This document shows positions 19,365-27,697 of a stretch of DNA of 64,000 nt, piece by piece. The position numbers were made by a program, and so were the translations under genes. A model generated the notes under the pieces. It saw only the letters and a program-made list of their open reading frames with translations, was not told the DNA's origin and did no database searches. The stretch comes from Marinimicrobium alkaliphilum (GTDB taxonomy: Bacteria > Pseudomonadota > Gammaproteobacteria > Pseudomonadales > Cellvibrionaceae), in NCBI RefSeq assembly GCF_003259155.1, contig NZ_QGMQ01000001.1:310001-374000 (forward strand), written 5' to 3'. Each line of letters opens with the position of its first letter. The stretch's first letter is position 1.

Positions 19365-19892
19365 ATGGCAGAACAAGATGACGATGAGCTGACTCCCGAA
19401 GAGCTGGAGCAGCGCAAGGAGATCGCCCAGGCACGCAAGCGCAAGCGCCTGATCGCGCTTGCGGCAGCGCTGTCGGTATTGATAGTTGCGTCCATTGGCG
19501 GCACTTTGGCACTGTTGAAAATGCTTGAGGATGACCCTGATGCCGAGCTTTCGGCGCGCGAGGAGACCGGGTATGCTGCCGTTTACTATACCCTGCGGCC
19601 CGCGTTTGTCAGCAGTTACCAGATCCGTGGGCGTCAGCGTCAGTTGCAAGTGGAGCTGGCACTTATGCTGCGTGATGAGAGCAAGATCGCTCGAATCGAG
19701 CAGCACATGCCGAGCTTACGCAATAATGTCTTGATGGTACTGTCCGGGCAAGTCTACGAGGAGCTGCGTACCCCGGAGGGCAAGGAGTTGTTGCGCCAGG
19801 AGTTGTTGCAGGAAATTCGCGACATTCTGACACGAGAATTGGGTGAACCGGTGGTGGAGCAAGTATTGTTCACCGGGTTTGTGATGCAATAG
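19365..19892 (+). CDS. fliL: FliL, stator-associated basal body protein
   Basis: 175 aa. Short acidic/basic cytoplasmic N-terminus, one membrane helix at about residues 29-50, then the periplasmic FliL domain (YYTLRPAFVSSYQIRG... QLQVELALMLRD... REIRDILTRELGEPVVEQVLFTGFVMQ). It encircles and supports the stators. First gene of the fliL operon. Confidence 0.95.
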   Translation: MAEQDDDELTPEELEQRKEIAQARKRKRLIALAAALSVLIVASIGGTLALLKMLEDDPDAELSAREETGYAAVYYTLRPAFVSSYQIRGRQRQLQVELALMLRDESKIARIEQHMPSLRNNVLMVLSGQVYEELRTPEGKELLRQELLQEIRDILTRELGEPVVEQVLFTGFVMQ

Positions 19893-19909
19893 CGGTGGGG
19901 AAGATCTAG

Positions 19910-20917
19910 GTGCAGGACTTACTCTCACAAGATGAAATCGATGCGCTTCTTCACGGCGTTGATGACGGCGATATCGAAACCGAAACCGATCTTGAACCCA
20001 GCGGTATTAAAGCCTACGACCTGACCACGCAAGATCGTATCGTGCGCGGGCGTATGCCCACCCTGGAGATGATCAACGAACGCTTCGCCCGTTACACCCG
20101 CATCAGTATGTTCAACATGCTGCGGCGTACCGCCGATGTGTCTGTGGGCGGCATGCAAATCCAGAAGTTCGGCGAATATGTACACACCCTGTACGTGCCC
20201 ACCAGTCTGAATATGGTCAAGTTCCGCCCGCTGCGAGGTACTGCTCTGGTGATTCTCGACGCCCGGCTGGTGTTCAAGTTGGTGGATAATTTCTTTGGCG
20301 GTGATGGTCGCCACGCAAAAATTGAGGGGCGGGAGTTTACCCCCACCGAGTTACGCGTGGTGCAGATGGTGCTCGACCAGGCCTTTATCGATTTGGCAGA
20401 AGCCTGGAAAGCGGTCATACCCATCACCTTTGAATATATCAATTCCGAAGTTAACCCCTCACTGGCCAATATTGTCAGCCCCAGTGAAGTGGTGGTGGTC
20501 AGTACCTTCCACATCGAGCTCGACGGTGGCGGAGGCGAGATGCACATCACGCTGCCTTACTCGATGATCGAACCGATCCGTGAGGTGCTGGATGCGGGCT
20601 TTCAGAGCGACAGCGACGAACACGACGAACGTTGGGAGCGCGCGCTGAAGGAAGACGTGCTCATGGCCAAAGTCGACCTGGAGTGTGATGTGGTACGCCG
20701 GGATATTACCCTGCGCGACATCGTCAACCTGAAAGAAGGCGATATCATACCGGTAGAAATGCCGGATCAGCATGTAGTGACCGCCAACGGGGTACCGATT
20801 TTCCGCACCAAGCTCGGCCAGCACCGGAAAAATCTGGCGCTCAAGATTCTTGAATTTATCGACCACAGCAACGCCCACAACGCGACCTTGATTGAAGGAG
20901 GCCCCCGTGGCAAATGA
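19910..20917 (+). CDS. fliM: FliM, flagellar motor switch protein
   Basis: 335 aa. GTG start at 19910 gives MQDLLSQDEIDALLHGV, the N-terminal CheY-P binding helix. The middle domain carries GGMQIQKF and the C-terminus is the SpoA/FliN-like domain. Phospho-CheY binding switches rotation. The last 11 bp overlap the fliN start. Confidence 0.97.
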   Translation: MQDLLSQDEIDALLHGVDDGDIETETDLEPSGIKAYDLTTQDRIVRGRMPTLEMINERFARYTRISMFNMLRRTADVSVGGMQIQKFGEYVHTLYVPTSLNMVKFRPLRGTALVILDARLVFKLVDNFFGGDGRHAKIEGREFTPTELRVVQMVLDQAFIDLAEAWKAVIPITFEYINSEVNPSLANIVSPSEVVVVSTFHIELDGGGGEMHITLPYSMIEPIREVLDAGFQSDSDEHDERWERALKEDVLMAKVDLECDVVRRDITLRDIVNLKEGDIIPVEMPDQHVVTANGVPIFRTKLGQHRKNLALKILEFIDHSNAHNATLIEGGPRGK

Positions 20918-21347
20918 TGACAATAACAACCCGCCCGAAGACGATGTCGATCAGGACGCGATGGCTGAAGAGTGGGCGGCGGCCATGCAGGAGCAGGACG
21001 ACGCTGCGCCTGCCAGTGACCTCACTGATGATCTCGGCACAGTCGAGCTTGACGAGTTTACTCGCGGCACTGAGCAGCCCAATACGAGCCCAGAGCTGGA
21101 TGTCATTCTGGACATCCCAGTGTCCATCTCCATGGAGGTGGGCCGCACCTCAATTACCATCCGTAACCTGTTGCAACTCAACCAGGGCTCGGTCATTGAG
21201 CTTGATCGGCTCGCCGGTGAACCGCTCGATGTGCTGGTGAATGGGACCTTGATCGCCCACGGTGAAGTGGTCGTGGTGAACGAAAAGTTCGGTATCCGCA
21301 TGACCGACGTGATCAGTCCCTCCGAACGTATCAAAAAGCTGCGCTGA
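20907..21347 (+). CDS. fliN: FliN, flagellar motor switch protein
   Basis: 146 aa from GTG 20907, chosen because AAGGAG (20895-20900) is 6 bp upstream; a TTG at 20892 lies inside or upstream of that site. An acidic N-terminal extension (about 60 aa) precedes the SpoA domain (LDIPVSISMEVGRTSITIRN... LAGEPLDVLVNG... KFGIRMTDVIS). It forms the lower C-ring and docks FliH. Stop and fliO start overlap. Confidence 0.96.
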   Translation: MANDDNNNPPEDDVDQDAMAEEWAAAMQEQDDAAPASDLTDDLGTVELDEFTRGTEQPNTSPELDVILDIPVSISMEVGRTSITIRNLLQLNQGSVIELDRLAGEPLDVLVNGTLIAHGEVVVVNEKFGIRMTDVISPSERIKKLR

Positions 21348-21805
21348 TGATGGTCCGCAAAGCCATTGTCGGGGTGTCGACGCTGATCGCCGGGGCCTGG
21401 GCACCGCTTCTGGTGGCGGAAGGCACACGTGCCGACACCGTCGCCATCGGCAGCGGTACGCACTTGCTCAATGTCACGCTCGGGCTCGGTGCGATCGTAC
21501 TGCTGATTTTGGGGCTGGCCTGGCTGGTGCGCCGCCTGGGGCAGGGCGGCTTGATGCACAACCCCCATATGAAGGTGCTGGCGACCATGCCAATGGGCAC
21601 CCGCGAGCGTTTGATGGTGGTGGATGTAGCGGGTCAGCAATTGTTGTTGGGCGTGACGGCTACGCAAATTACCTTACTGCACACCTTCGATGAACCGGTA
21701 ATAGCACCGGGCGAGTCCGCTTACAGTTCCGAATTTGGACGCAAGCTCAAAGCCTTGCTCCAGCAAAAAACCAGCTCGTCATCAGACGACTCTCAACCCC
21801 GCTGA
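21347..21805 (+). CDS. fliO: FliO, flagellar export gate assembly factor
   Basis: 152 aa with an N-terminal signal-like segment, a main membrane helix at about residues 43-62, and the FliO cytoplasmic domain ([22 protein letters not shown]). It scaffolds FliP assembly. ATG at 21347 overlaps the fliN stop (TGATG). fliP follows after 8 bp. Confidence 0.92.
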   Translation: MMVRKAIVGVSTLIAGAWAPLLVAEGTRADTVAIGSGTHLLNVTLGLGAIVLLILGLAWLVRRLGQGGLMHNPHMKVLATMPMGTRERLMVVDVAGQQLLLGVTATQITLLHTFDEPVIAPGESAYSSEFGRKLKALLQQKTSSSSDDSQPR

Positions 21806-21813
21806 GGCCACTC

Positions 21814-22620
21814 GTGTTCAAACGCTATCTTTTGACACTGCTTTTCCTGCTGGTGCTGGCACCTCAAGGGTTTGCTCAAGAAGAGGAGCTGACACCTGCG
21901 CAGACCACCAATGAACAGGCCGGCGGAGCCCTGCCGGCCATTCCGGGGTTGCCGGCACTGACCGTCACCACCGGCCCTGACGGCACCCAAGAGTACACGG
22001 TTACCTTACAAATTTTGGCGATCATGACGGCGCTGACGTTGTTGCCGTCGTTGCTGTTAATGATGACCTCCTTTACCCGTATCATCATTGTATTCTCGAT
22101 ATTGCGCCAGGCCCTGGGTTTGCAGCAGTCACCGTCCAATCAGATACTCTTGGGCTTGGCCCTATTCTTGACGATCTTTATCATGCAGCCGGTGTTCAGT
22201 GCCATCAACGAGAATGCTTTGCAGCCCTACATCAATGAAGAAATCGGCGCGCAGGAAGCACTGGTGCGCACCTCCGAGCCGGTACACGGGTTTATGCTGG
22301 CGCAGACCCGGGAATCGGATATCGCGTTGTTTGCGGGCATTGCCGGCAATACCGAAATCGCGACGGCTCAGGACACGCCTTTTTCCATTCTGGTGCCGGC
22401 ATTCATCATCAGTGAGCTGAAGACCGCCTTCCAGATCGGTTTTATCATTTTCATTCCCTTTCTTGTCATCGATATTGTGGTCGCCAGTGTATTGATGGCC
22501 ATGGGTATGATGATGCTTTCGCCCCTGATTATTTCGTTGCCCTTCAAGATCATGCTGTTCGTGCTGGTCGATGGCTGGGCGATGATTGTCGGGACGCTCG
22601 CGGCCAGTTTTGGTGTTTAG
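21814..22620 (+). CDS. fliP: FliP, flagellar export gate protein
   Basis: 268 aa from GTG 21814. Cleavable signal peptide ([17 protein letters not shown]), then four membrane helices with the family motifs [19 protein letters not shown] and [13 protein letters not shown]. Forms the FliP5Q4R1 export gate. fliQ follows 12 bp later. Confidence 0.97.
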   Translation: MFKRYLLTLLFLLVLAPQGFAQEEELTPAQTTNEQAGGALPAIPGLPALTVTTGPDGTQEYTVTLQILAIMTALTLLPSLLLMMTSFTRIIIVFSILRQALGLQQSPSNQILLGLALFLTIFIMQPVFSAINENALQPYINEEIGAQEALVRTSEPVHGFMLAQTRESDIALFAGIAGNTEIATAQDTPFSILVPAFIISELKTAFQIGFIIFIPFLVIDIVVASVLMAMGMMMLSPLIISLPFKIMLFVLVDGWAMIVGTLAASFGV

Positions 22621-22632
22621 CGGAGGAAAGCC

Positions 22633-22902
22633 ATGACTCCGGAAATTGCACAGGGCCTTTTTGCCGATGCGCTTTGGCTCACGGTCGTGATGGTGATGAT
22701 CATTGTGGGCCCGGCTCTGCTTGTGGGCCTGGTTGTGAGCATGTTCCAGGCCGCGACCCAGATTAACGAACAGACGCTGAGTTTTCTGCCGCGCCTGATC
22801 GTGACTCTGGTGACCATCATGATTGCCGGGCCTTGGCTGGTGTCGGAGCTGATGGATCTGTTCAATCGTCTGTTTACCGGCGTACCCTACCTCATAGGGT
22901 AG
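22633..22902 (+). CDS. fliQ: FliQ, flagellar export gate protein
   Basis: 89 aa, two membrane helices (about 14-40 and 52-75) around the conserved FQAATQINEQTLSFLPRL loop. Normal length. GGAGG lies just upstream of ATG 22633. fliR follows 20 bp later. Confidence 0.96.
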   Translation: MTPEIAQGLFADALWLTVVMVMIIVGPALLVGLVVSMFQAATQINEQTLSFLPRLIVTLVTIMIAGPWLVSELMDLFNRLFTGVPYLIG

Positions 22903-22922
22903 GGCCGACACGTGAGGTCAAT

Positions 22923-23714
22923 GTGAACGGTGCCGAAGCCCTAGTTGTCAGCGACGCGCTGCTGGTCCAGTTTATCGGCCAGTACCTGTGGCCTTTTGTG
23001 CGTATCGGCGCCTTCTTTTTTGCCATGCCGGTAATCGGCGCCGCCACCGTTCCGGCCCGCACCCGGGTCGCGCTGGCTTTTGTCACCACCCTGGTCGTGG
23101 CGCCGGTACTGCCGGCGCCGCCGGCTGTCGACCTGGTATCCCTGTCGGCGATGCTGATGATCATGCGCGAGGTTCTGATCGGGATGGCGATGGGCTTTGT
23201 GCTCCAGGTCTTCCTGCACGTGTTCATCCTGGCAGGACAATTTATCGCCATGAAAATGGGGCTCGGCTTTGCGGCCATGAACGATCCCAGCGGGGTCAGC
23301 GTCACCGTGCTTTCACAGTTCTATTTGCTGCTGGCGACCCTGCTGTTTCTGGCAGTCAATGGTCATATCATCGTGATTGAGCTGATGGTGACCAGCTTCA
23401 CCACGCTGCCGGTGGGGGGCGGTGGCCTGGGGCCGGACGGCTTTCTGTTGGTGGCGAGTATGGGCTCGTGGATGTTCACCTGTGCCCTGGTGATTGCCTT
23501 GCCGCTGTTCACTTCGCTCCTGGTGGTCAATATGGCCTTTGGGGCCATGAACCGTTCAGCGCCGCAGATGAACGTCTTCACGGTGGGCTTCCCGCTTACG
23601 TTGATCTTCGGGCTGTTTTTGATGTGGGTGGGGCTGGCGGCGATACTGCCGAACTTTGATCTGTTTATGCAAGAGGGCGTGCGCTACCTGCGTGTGCTGA
23701 TTGGAGCTCCCTGA
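22923..23714 (+). CDS. fliR: FliR, flagellar export gate protein
   Basis: 263 aa from GTG 22923, which has GAGG about 7 bp upstream and gives the usual length; a longer in-frame reading from 22833 would run into fliQ. It has about six membrane helices and WPFVRIGAFFFAMPVIGA near the start. Its stop overlaps the flhB start (TGATG). Confidence 0.94.
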   Translation: MNGAEALVVSDALLVQFIGQYLWPFVRIGAFFFAMPVIGAATVPARTRVALAFVTTLVVAPVLPAPPAVDLVSLSAMLMIMREVLIGMAMGFVLQVFLHVFILAGQFIAMKMGLGFAAMNDPSGVSVTVLSQFYLLLATLLFLAVNGHIIVIELMVTSFTTLPVGGGGLGPDGFLLVASMGSWMFTCALVIALPLFTSLLVVNMAFGAMNRSAPQMNVFTVGFPLTLIFGLFLMWVGLAAILPNFDLFMQEGVRYLRVLIGAP

Positions 23715-24853
23715 TGGCAGAAGAGAACGACAGCAGTCAGGAAAAGACAGAAGAGCCCACGACCCGAAAGCTTGAGAAGGCCAAGGAGGATGGGCAGATT
23801 CCCCGATCCCGGGATTTGACCACCACGTTCATTCTGCTTGCGGGGACTCTGGGTTTTCTGATTTTTGGCAGTTACATGGGCCAGAAAATGATCGCCATTG
23901 TGCGCTATAACTTTATCCTCGAGCGCGAAGTGATCTTCGATACCACCACGATGTTGCAACACTTCTCGATTTCTCTGTACCACGGCGTGCTCAGTATTCT
24001 GCCGCTGTTTGGCTTGTTGTTTGTGGCCTCGATTGTCGGCCCCATTGCGCTTGGAGGCTGGATGCTCAGCGCCAAGGCCATGGCTCCCAAGGCCAGTCGC
24101 CTGAACCCCATCTCCGGCCTCAAGCGGATGTTTTCCCTCAAAGCGCTGGTCGAGTTGGGCAAGTCGCTCGGCAAAGTGCTGGTGATTCTGGGGGCGGCCA
24201 TTGTTGTCCTGATGGTGCAGCAGCAGGACATGTACCGGTTGTCTGACCAGGAAACCGATGTCGCCGTGATTCACTCCCTGTACCTGGGGATTGTCGGTGC
24301 CATTGCGCTTGCCGCTGTTACGGTCTTGATCGCTATCATCGATGTCCCTTTTCAGATATGGGACAACAAGAAGAAGCTGCGCATGACCCGGCAGGAAGTC
24401 AAGGATGAGATGAAGAACACCGAGGGCAAGCCGGAGGTCAAAAGCCGTATTCGCCAGTTGCAGCGCGAGATTGCCCAGCGTCAGATGATGGCCAAAGTAC
24501 CCGAGGCGGATGTGGTTATTACCAACCCGACTCACTACGCGGTCGCGCTGAAGTATGATCCGGACACCATGGAAACGCCGATTCTGCTTGCCAAGGGGGG
24601 CGACCACATGGCCATGAAGATTCGGGAGATTGCGCGCGAGCACAATATCGAGCGGGTTGAGTCGCCGGTGCTGGCGCGGGCGATCTACCACACCACCGAG
24701 GTGGATCAGCCTATTCCGTCGGCGCTCTATATGGCTGTGGCGCAGGTGCTGGCCTACGTCTTCCAGCTACGCAACTTCCGCCGCGGCCGCGGCGACAAGC
24801 CCAATTACCCCCGCAACCTCAACGTCCCCCGGGATATGCAATTCGACCCCTAA
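23714..24853 (+). CDS. flhB: FlhB, export-gate switch protein
   Basis: 379 aa. N-terminal KTEEPTTRKLEKAKEDGQIPRSRDL, four membrane helices, then the cytoplasmic domain with the autocleavage site NPTH at 271-274. Cleavage after Asn switches export from hook to filament substrates, with FliK. Last gene of the fliL operon; the following 583 bp gap holds two fold-back elements. Confidence 0.97.
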   Translation: MAEENDSSQEKTEEPTTRKLEKAKEDGQIPRSRDLTTTFILLAGTLGFLIFGSYMGQKMIAIVRYNFILEREVIFDTTTMLQHFSISLYHGVLSILPLFGLLFVASIVGPIALGGWMLSAKAMAPKASRLNPISGLKRMFSLKALVELGKSLGKVLVILGAAIVVLMVQQQDMYRLSDQETDVAVIHSLYLGIVGAIALAAVTVLIAIIDVPFQIWDNKKKLRMTRQEVKDEMKNTEGKPEVKSRIRQLQREIAQRQMMAKVPEADVVITNPTHYAVALKYDPDTMETPILLAKGGDHMAMKIREIAREHNIERVESPVLARAIYHTTEVDQPIPSALYMAVAQVLAYVFQLRNFRRGRGDKPNYPRNLNVPRDMQFDP

Positions 24854-24903
24854 CACCTCGATTGACGTTATCGAGCAGCATTCTCCGGCGGCCTATTGTA
24901 GGC

Positions 24904-25064
24904 GTCGAGTCTGGGTATCCCTTTCCGGGACACGCCGTGAACCCGGTCCCTACGCGCTCCCGGCGCTTCGGGACACTTCCCACATCCCTGTGGGTCGTCC
25001 ATGGGGGCTCGACTGCCGCCGTCCGGGCGGCAGACGGTCCCGGAAAGGGATACCCAGACTCGAC
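24904..25064 (+). repeat. Fold-back element A (28-bp perfect arms, long core)
   Basis: Arms 24904-24931 and 25037-25064 are a perfect 28-bp inverted repeat (GTCGAGTCTGGG... / ...CCCAGACTCGAC). The 105-nt core reads ACGCCGTGAACCC on the plus strand, is interrupted by a 57-nt module (24945-25001), then continues ATGGGGGCTCG and a CTGCCGCC/GGCGGCAG hairpin ending ACG. Core family is shared with elements B-F; the arm sequence is not. Confidence 0.9.
24945..25001 (+). repeat. 57-nt internal module, copy 1
   Basis: Starts GGTCCCTACGCGCTCCCGG and ends GTGGGTCGTCCA, with internal hairpin CCCACATCCCTGTGGG. It is 54/57 identical to the reverse complement of 52808-52864 in element F, but sits at a different point in the core: here it splits the CCC-ATCCCTG-GGG hairpin. 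Confidence 0.85.
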
Positions 25065-25164
25065 TTGTGCCACTCTTGGACATTTGAGCCTCAAAATATC
25101 TAATTTTATTAGAACCTCCTCTGAGAACAGAGTGCGAAGGTTTGGTCAGCCGCTAGGACAGGGG

Positions 25165-25257
25165 AGTCGGGAGCGTCTTTGGCAACCCTCGCGTCAGGGA
25201 TGACGCGTGGGAGCTACAGGGAAGTATTTACCGCGTTTGCCAAAGACGCTCCTGACT
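25165..25257 (-). repeat. Fold-back element B (21-bp arms, one mismatch)
   Basis: Arms 25165-25185 and 25237-25257 are a 21-bp inverted repeat with one G/A mismatch (AGTCGGGAGCGTCTTTGGCAA on the left arm, G-U tolerant in RNA). The 51-nt core reads on the minus strand ACGCGGTAAATAC, TTCCCTGTAGCTCCC, then a CGCGTCA/TGACGCG hairpin and GAGGG. It is the same core subtype as element D. Confidence 0.85.
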
Positions 25258-25363
25258 TCACTGGCCGACTAACTTACTGGCACCCAAACTCAGAAGGCTC
25301 GACCTCGACGTACTGCTAATGATTCCGCGGCTCGAAAAAATAACCGGGTGTCAGAAGGCAAGT

Positions 25364-25380
25364 AGGTACGGTTTTTGCGA
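25364..25380 (+). promoter_or_regulatory. sigma-54 promoter of flhA
   Basis: AGGTACG-N4-TTTGCGA with GG at 25365-25366 and GC at 25377-25378, exactly 10 apart, about 58 bp before flhA. It lacks the preferred T before GG and has GGT instead of GGC, so it is weaker than the fleS and fliL sites. FleQ/RpoN drives flhA in Pseudomonas. Confidence 0.65.
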
Positions 25381-25436
25381 TATCAGGCAAAAGACCCTGA
25401 AACCGTCAAAAAAACTGTACCGACAAAGAATCGACT

Positions 25437-27662
25437 ATGCCACTACCGTCCTTCAGCAGCCTGGCCTCGACCGATCCCAAGATGGTGTGGCTCAAACTCC
25501 GCAATGCGGGGCGTGGCAACCTGGGTATTCCGGCGCTGCTGCTGATGTTGCTGGCGATGGTGATTCTGCCCATCCCGCCGTTTCTGCTTGATGTCTTTTT
25601 CACCTTCAACATCGCACTCGCCATTGTCGTGCTGCTGGTGGGCGTCTACTCCATGCGCCCCCTGGACTTCGCGTCCTTTCCGACCATCCTGTTGATTGCG
25701 ACCCTTTTGCGCCTGGCGCTCAACGTCGCTTCGACCCGGGTGGTATTGCTCAATGGCCATGAGGGGGGGGCGGCAGCCGGGAAGGTGATTCAGGCTTTTG
25801 GCGAGGTGGTCATCGGCGGCAACTACGCCGTGGGTTTTATCGTCTTTCTGATTCTGATGATCATCAACTTCGTGGTGGTTACCAAGGGCGCCGGGCGTAT
25901 TGCTGAAGTCAGTGCGCGCTTTACCCTGGACGCCATGCCCGGTAAACAGATGGCCATTGATGCCGACCTCAATGCCGGCCTGATCGACCAGGACGAAGCG
26001 CGTACTCGGCGCAAGGACGTGGCCAGTGAGGCGGATTTTTACGGGGCGATGGACGGTGCCAGTAAATTTGTGCGCGGCGATGCAGTGGCCGGGATCCTGA
26101 TTCTCGCCATCAATATTCTCGGCGGGCTCGGGATCGGCATGATCCAGCACGATCTGGAATTTGCGGTCGCCATGCAAAACTATATTCTGCTGACTATCGG
26201 TGACGGCTTGGTAGCGCAGGTGCCATCACTGCTGTTGTCGACCTCGGCCGCGATTCTGGTTACCCGGGTCAATACCAAGCAGGACATGCGCCAGCAGGTC
26301 ATGACCCAGATGTTTGATTCCCCCCGGGCCCTGGCTGTGGCCGCGGGCATCCTCTTCGTCACGGGCACCATTCCCGGAATGCCACACTTGGCGTTCCTGG
26401 GGCTCGGCGCTTTGTGCGGTGCTTTGGCTTACTACATTTATTGGCGCAAGCAGCAGCCCTTGCTGGTGGACGATGAGCGCGACTATATCCCCTCGAGTGG
26501 GCGGTCCTCAGGCGTAGCCCCGGAGCCAGCACCAACGGCCGGTGGCGACAGCCCACCGCCGAGCCGACCGCGCCCGTCGTTGCCCCCGGCCGAAGAGAGT
26601 CGGGAGCTGGGTTGGGACGATGTTCAGCCAGTGGATGTGATCGGGCTGGAAGTGGGATACCGCCTGATACCGATGGTGGACCGGTCTCAAGGTGGGGAGT
26701 TGTTGGGGCGGATCAAAGGTGTGCGCAAGAAGCTGTCTCAGGAGATGGGTTTTCTGGTGCCCTCGGTCCATATTCGGGACAACCTGGAATTGCTGCCCAA
26801 CGGTTACCGGATCAGCCTGATGGGTGTTGCCGTGGGCGAAGCTGAGGTCTACCCGGACCGGGATCTGGCCATTAACCCGGGGCAGGTGTTTGGCGAGCTC
26901 GATGGCATCAAAACCAAAGACCCGGCATTTGGCCTGGACGCGGTCTGGATCACGGCGGGTGACAAAGAGCAGGCGCAGACCCTTGGTTACACCGTGGTCG
27001 ACCCCAGCACCGTGGTGGCCACGCACCTGAACCAGATACTCCAGCAGCATACGCACGAGTTGCTCGGTCATGAGGATGTTCAAAAGTTGCTGGATATGTT
27101 GGCCAAGAACTCCCCCAAACTGGTCGAAGAGCTGGTGCCCAATACGCTGACTCTGAACCAGCTTCTCAAGGTATTGCAGAATCTTCTGCAAGAGCAGGTG
27201 CCGGTGCGCGATATGCGCTCGATCGCGGAAGCCTTGGCGGCCGGCGCTGGCAAGAGTCAAGATATTGCCACTCTCACGGCCCTGGCGCGCCAGGGGTTGG
27301 CTCGCCAAATTGTCCAGAACATCGTGGGTTCCGACCCGAATATCCCCGTGATCACCCTGGATCCGAAACTGGAACAGATATTGCTGGGTAGTGTTCAGCA
27401 GGCACAAAAATCTGGCGCGGAAGACAGCGCCTTTATCGAGCCCGGTTTGGCCGAACGCCTGCAGAAATCCCTGGCGGAAGCGGCCCAGAAACAGGAATTG
27501 GCGGGCAAGCCCCAGGTGCTCTTGGTCGCGGGCCCACTGCGCATGATGCTCGCGCGCTTTGCCCGCCACAGCGCACCGGATATGCGGGTGCTGGGATACA
27601 ACGAAATTCCGGATAGCAAACAGATCACCATCGACGCCACTGTGGGCGCTGATAACAGCTGA
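25437..27662 (+). CDS. flhA: FlhA, flagellar export gate protein
   Basis: 741 aa. The N-terminal half has about eight membrane helices with the FHIPEP-type signatures (RLALNVASTRVVLL, GDAVAGILILAINILGG). The C-terminal half is the cytoplasmic nonameric ring that docks export chaperones. A Pro/Ser-rich linker insert at about residues 350-390 accounts for length above the usual ~700. ATG 25437 has a poor ribosome site (AAAGAA). Confidence 0.96.
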   Translation: MPLPSFSSLASTDPKMVWLKLRNAGRGNLGIPALLLMLLAMVILPIPPFLLDVFFTFNIALAIVVLLVGVYSMRPLDFASFPTILLIATLLRLALNVASTRVVLLNGHEGGAAAGKVIQAFGEVVIGGNYAVGFIVFLILMIINFVVVTKGAGRIAEVSARFTLDAMPGKQMAIDADLNAGLIDQDEARTRRKDVASEADFYGAMDGASKFVRGDAVAGILILAINILGGLGIGMIQHDLEFAVAMQNYILLTIGDGLVAQVPSLLLSTSAAILVTRVNTKQDMRQQVMTQMFDSPRALAVAAGILFVTGTIPGMPHLAFLGLGALCGALAYYIYWRKQQPLLVDDERDYIPSSGRSSGVAPEPAPTAGGDSPPPSRPRPSLPPAEESRELGWDDVQPVDVIGLEVGYRLIPMVDRSQGGELLGRIKGVRKKLSQEMGFLVPSVHIRDNLELLPNGYRISLMGVAVGEAEVYPDRDLAINPGQVFGELDGIKTKDPAFGLDAVWITAGDKEQAQTLGYTVVDPSTVVATHLNQILQQHTHELLGHEDVQKLLDMLAKNSPKLVEELVPNTLTLNQLLKVLQNLLQEQVPVRDMRSIAEALAAGAGKSQDIATLTALARQGLARQIVQNIVGSDPNIPVITLDPKLEQILLGSVQQAQKSGAEDSAFIEPGLAERLQKSLAEAAQKQELAGKPQVLLVAGPLRMMLARFARHSAPDMRVLGYNEIPDSKQITIDATVGADNS

Positions 27663-27697
27663 GAGGCCCCAGAGGCCGGGCCTTGAGGAGAATGACT

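Larger units (their letters stand above)
24854..25436. other. 583-bp flhB-flhA intergenic region with two fold-back elements and a sigma-54 site
   Basis: No credible gene. It contains fold-back element A (24904-25064), about 100 bp of AT-richer sequence, element B (25165-25257), and a sigma-54-like promoter before flhA. In-frame readings across this gap follow the inverted repeats and lack protein-like character. Confidence 0.8.

Noticed and set aside
24862-25203. 113-codon frame across fold-back element A
   Set aside because: Lies on the inverted repeat, with mirror-image peptide content and no ribosome site.
24904-25257. Insertion sequence or MITE with shared terminal repeats
   Set aside because: Terminal arms are not shared among copies, no transposase is present, and no target duplication could be seen.
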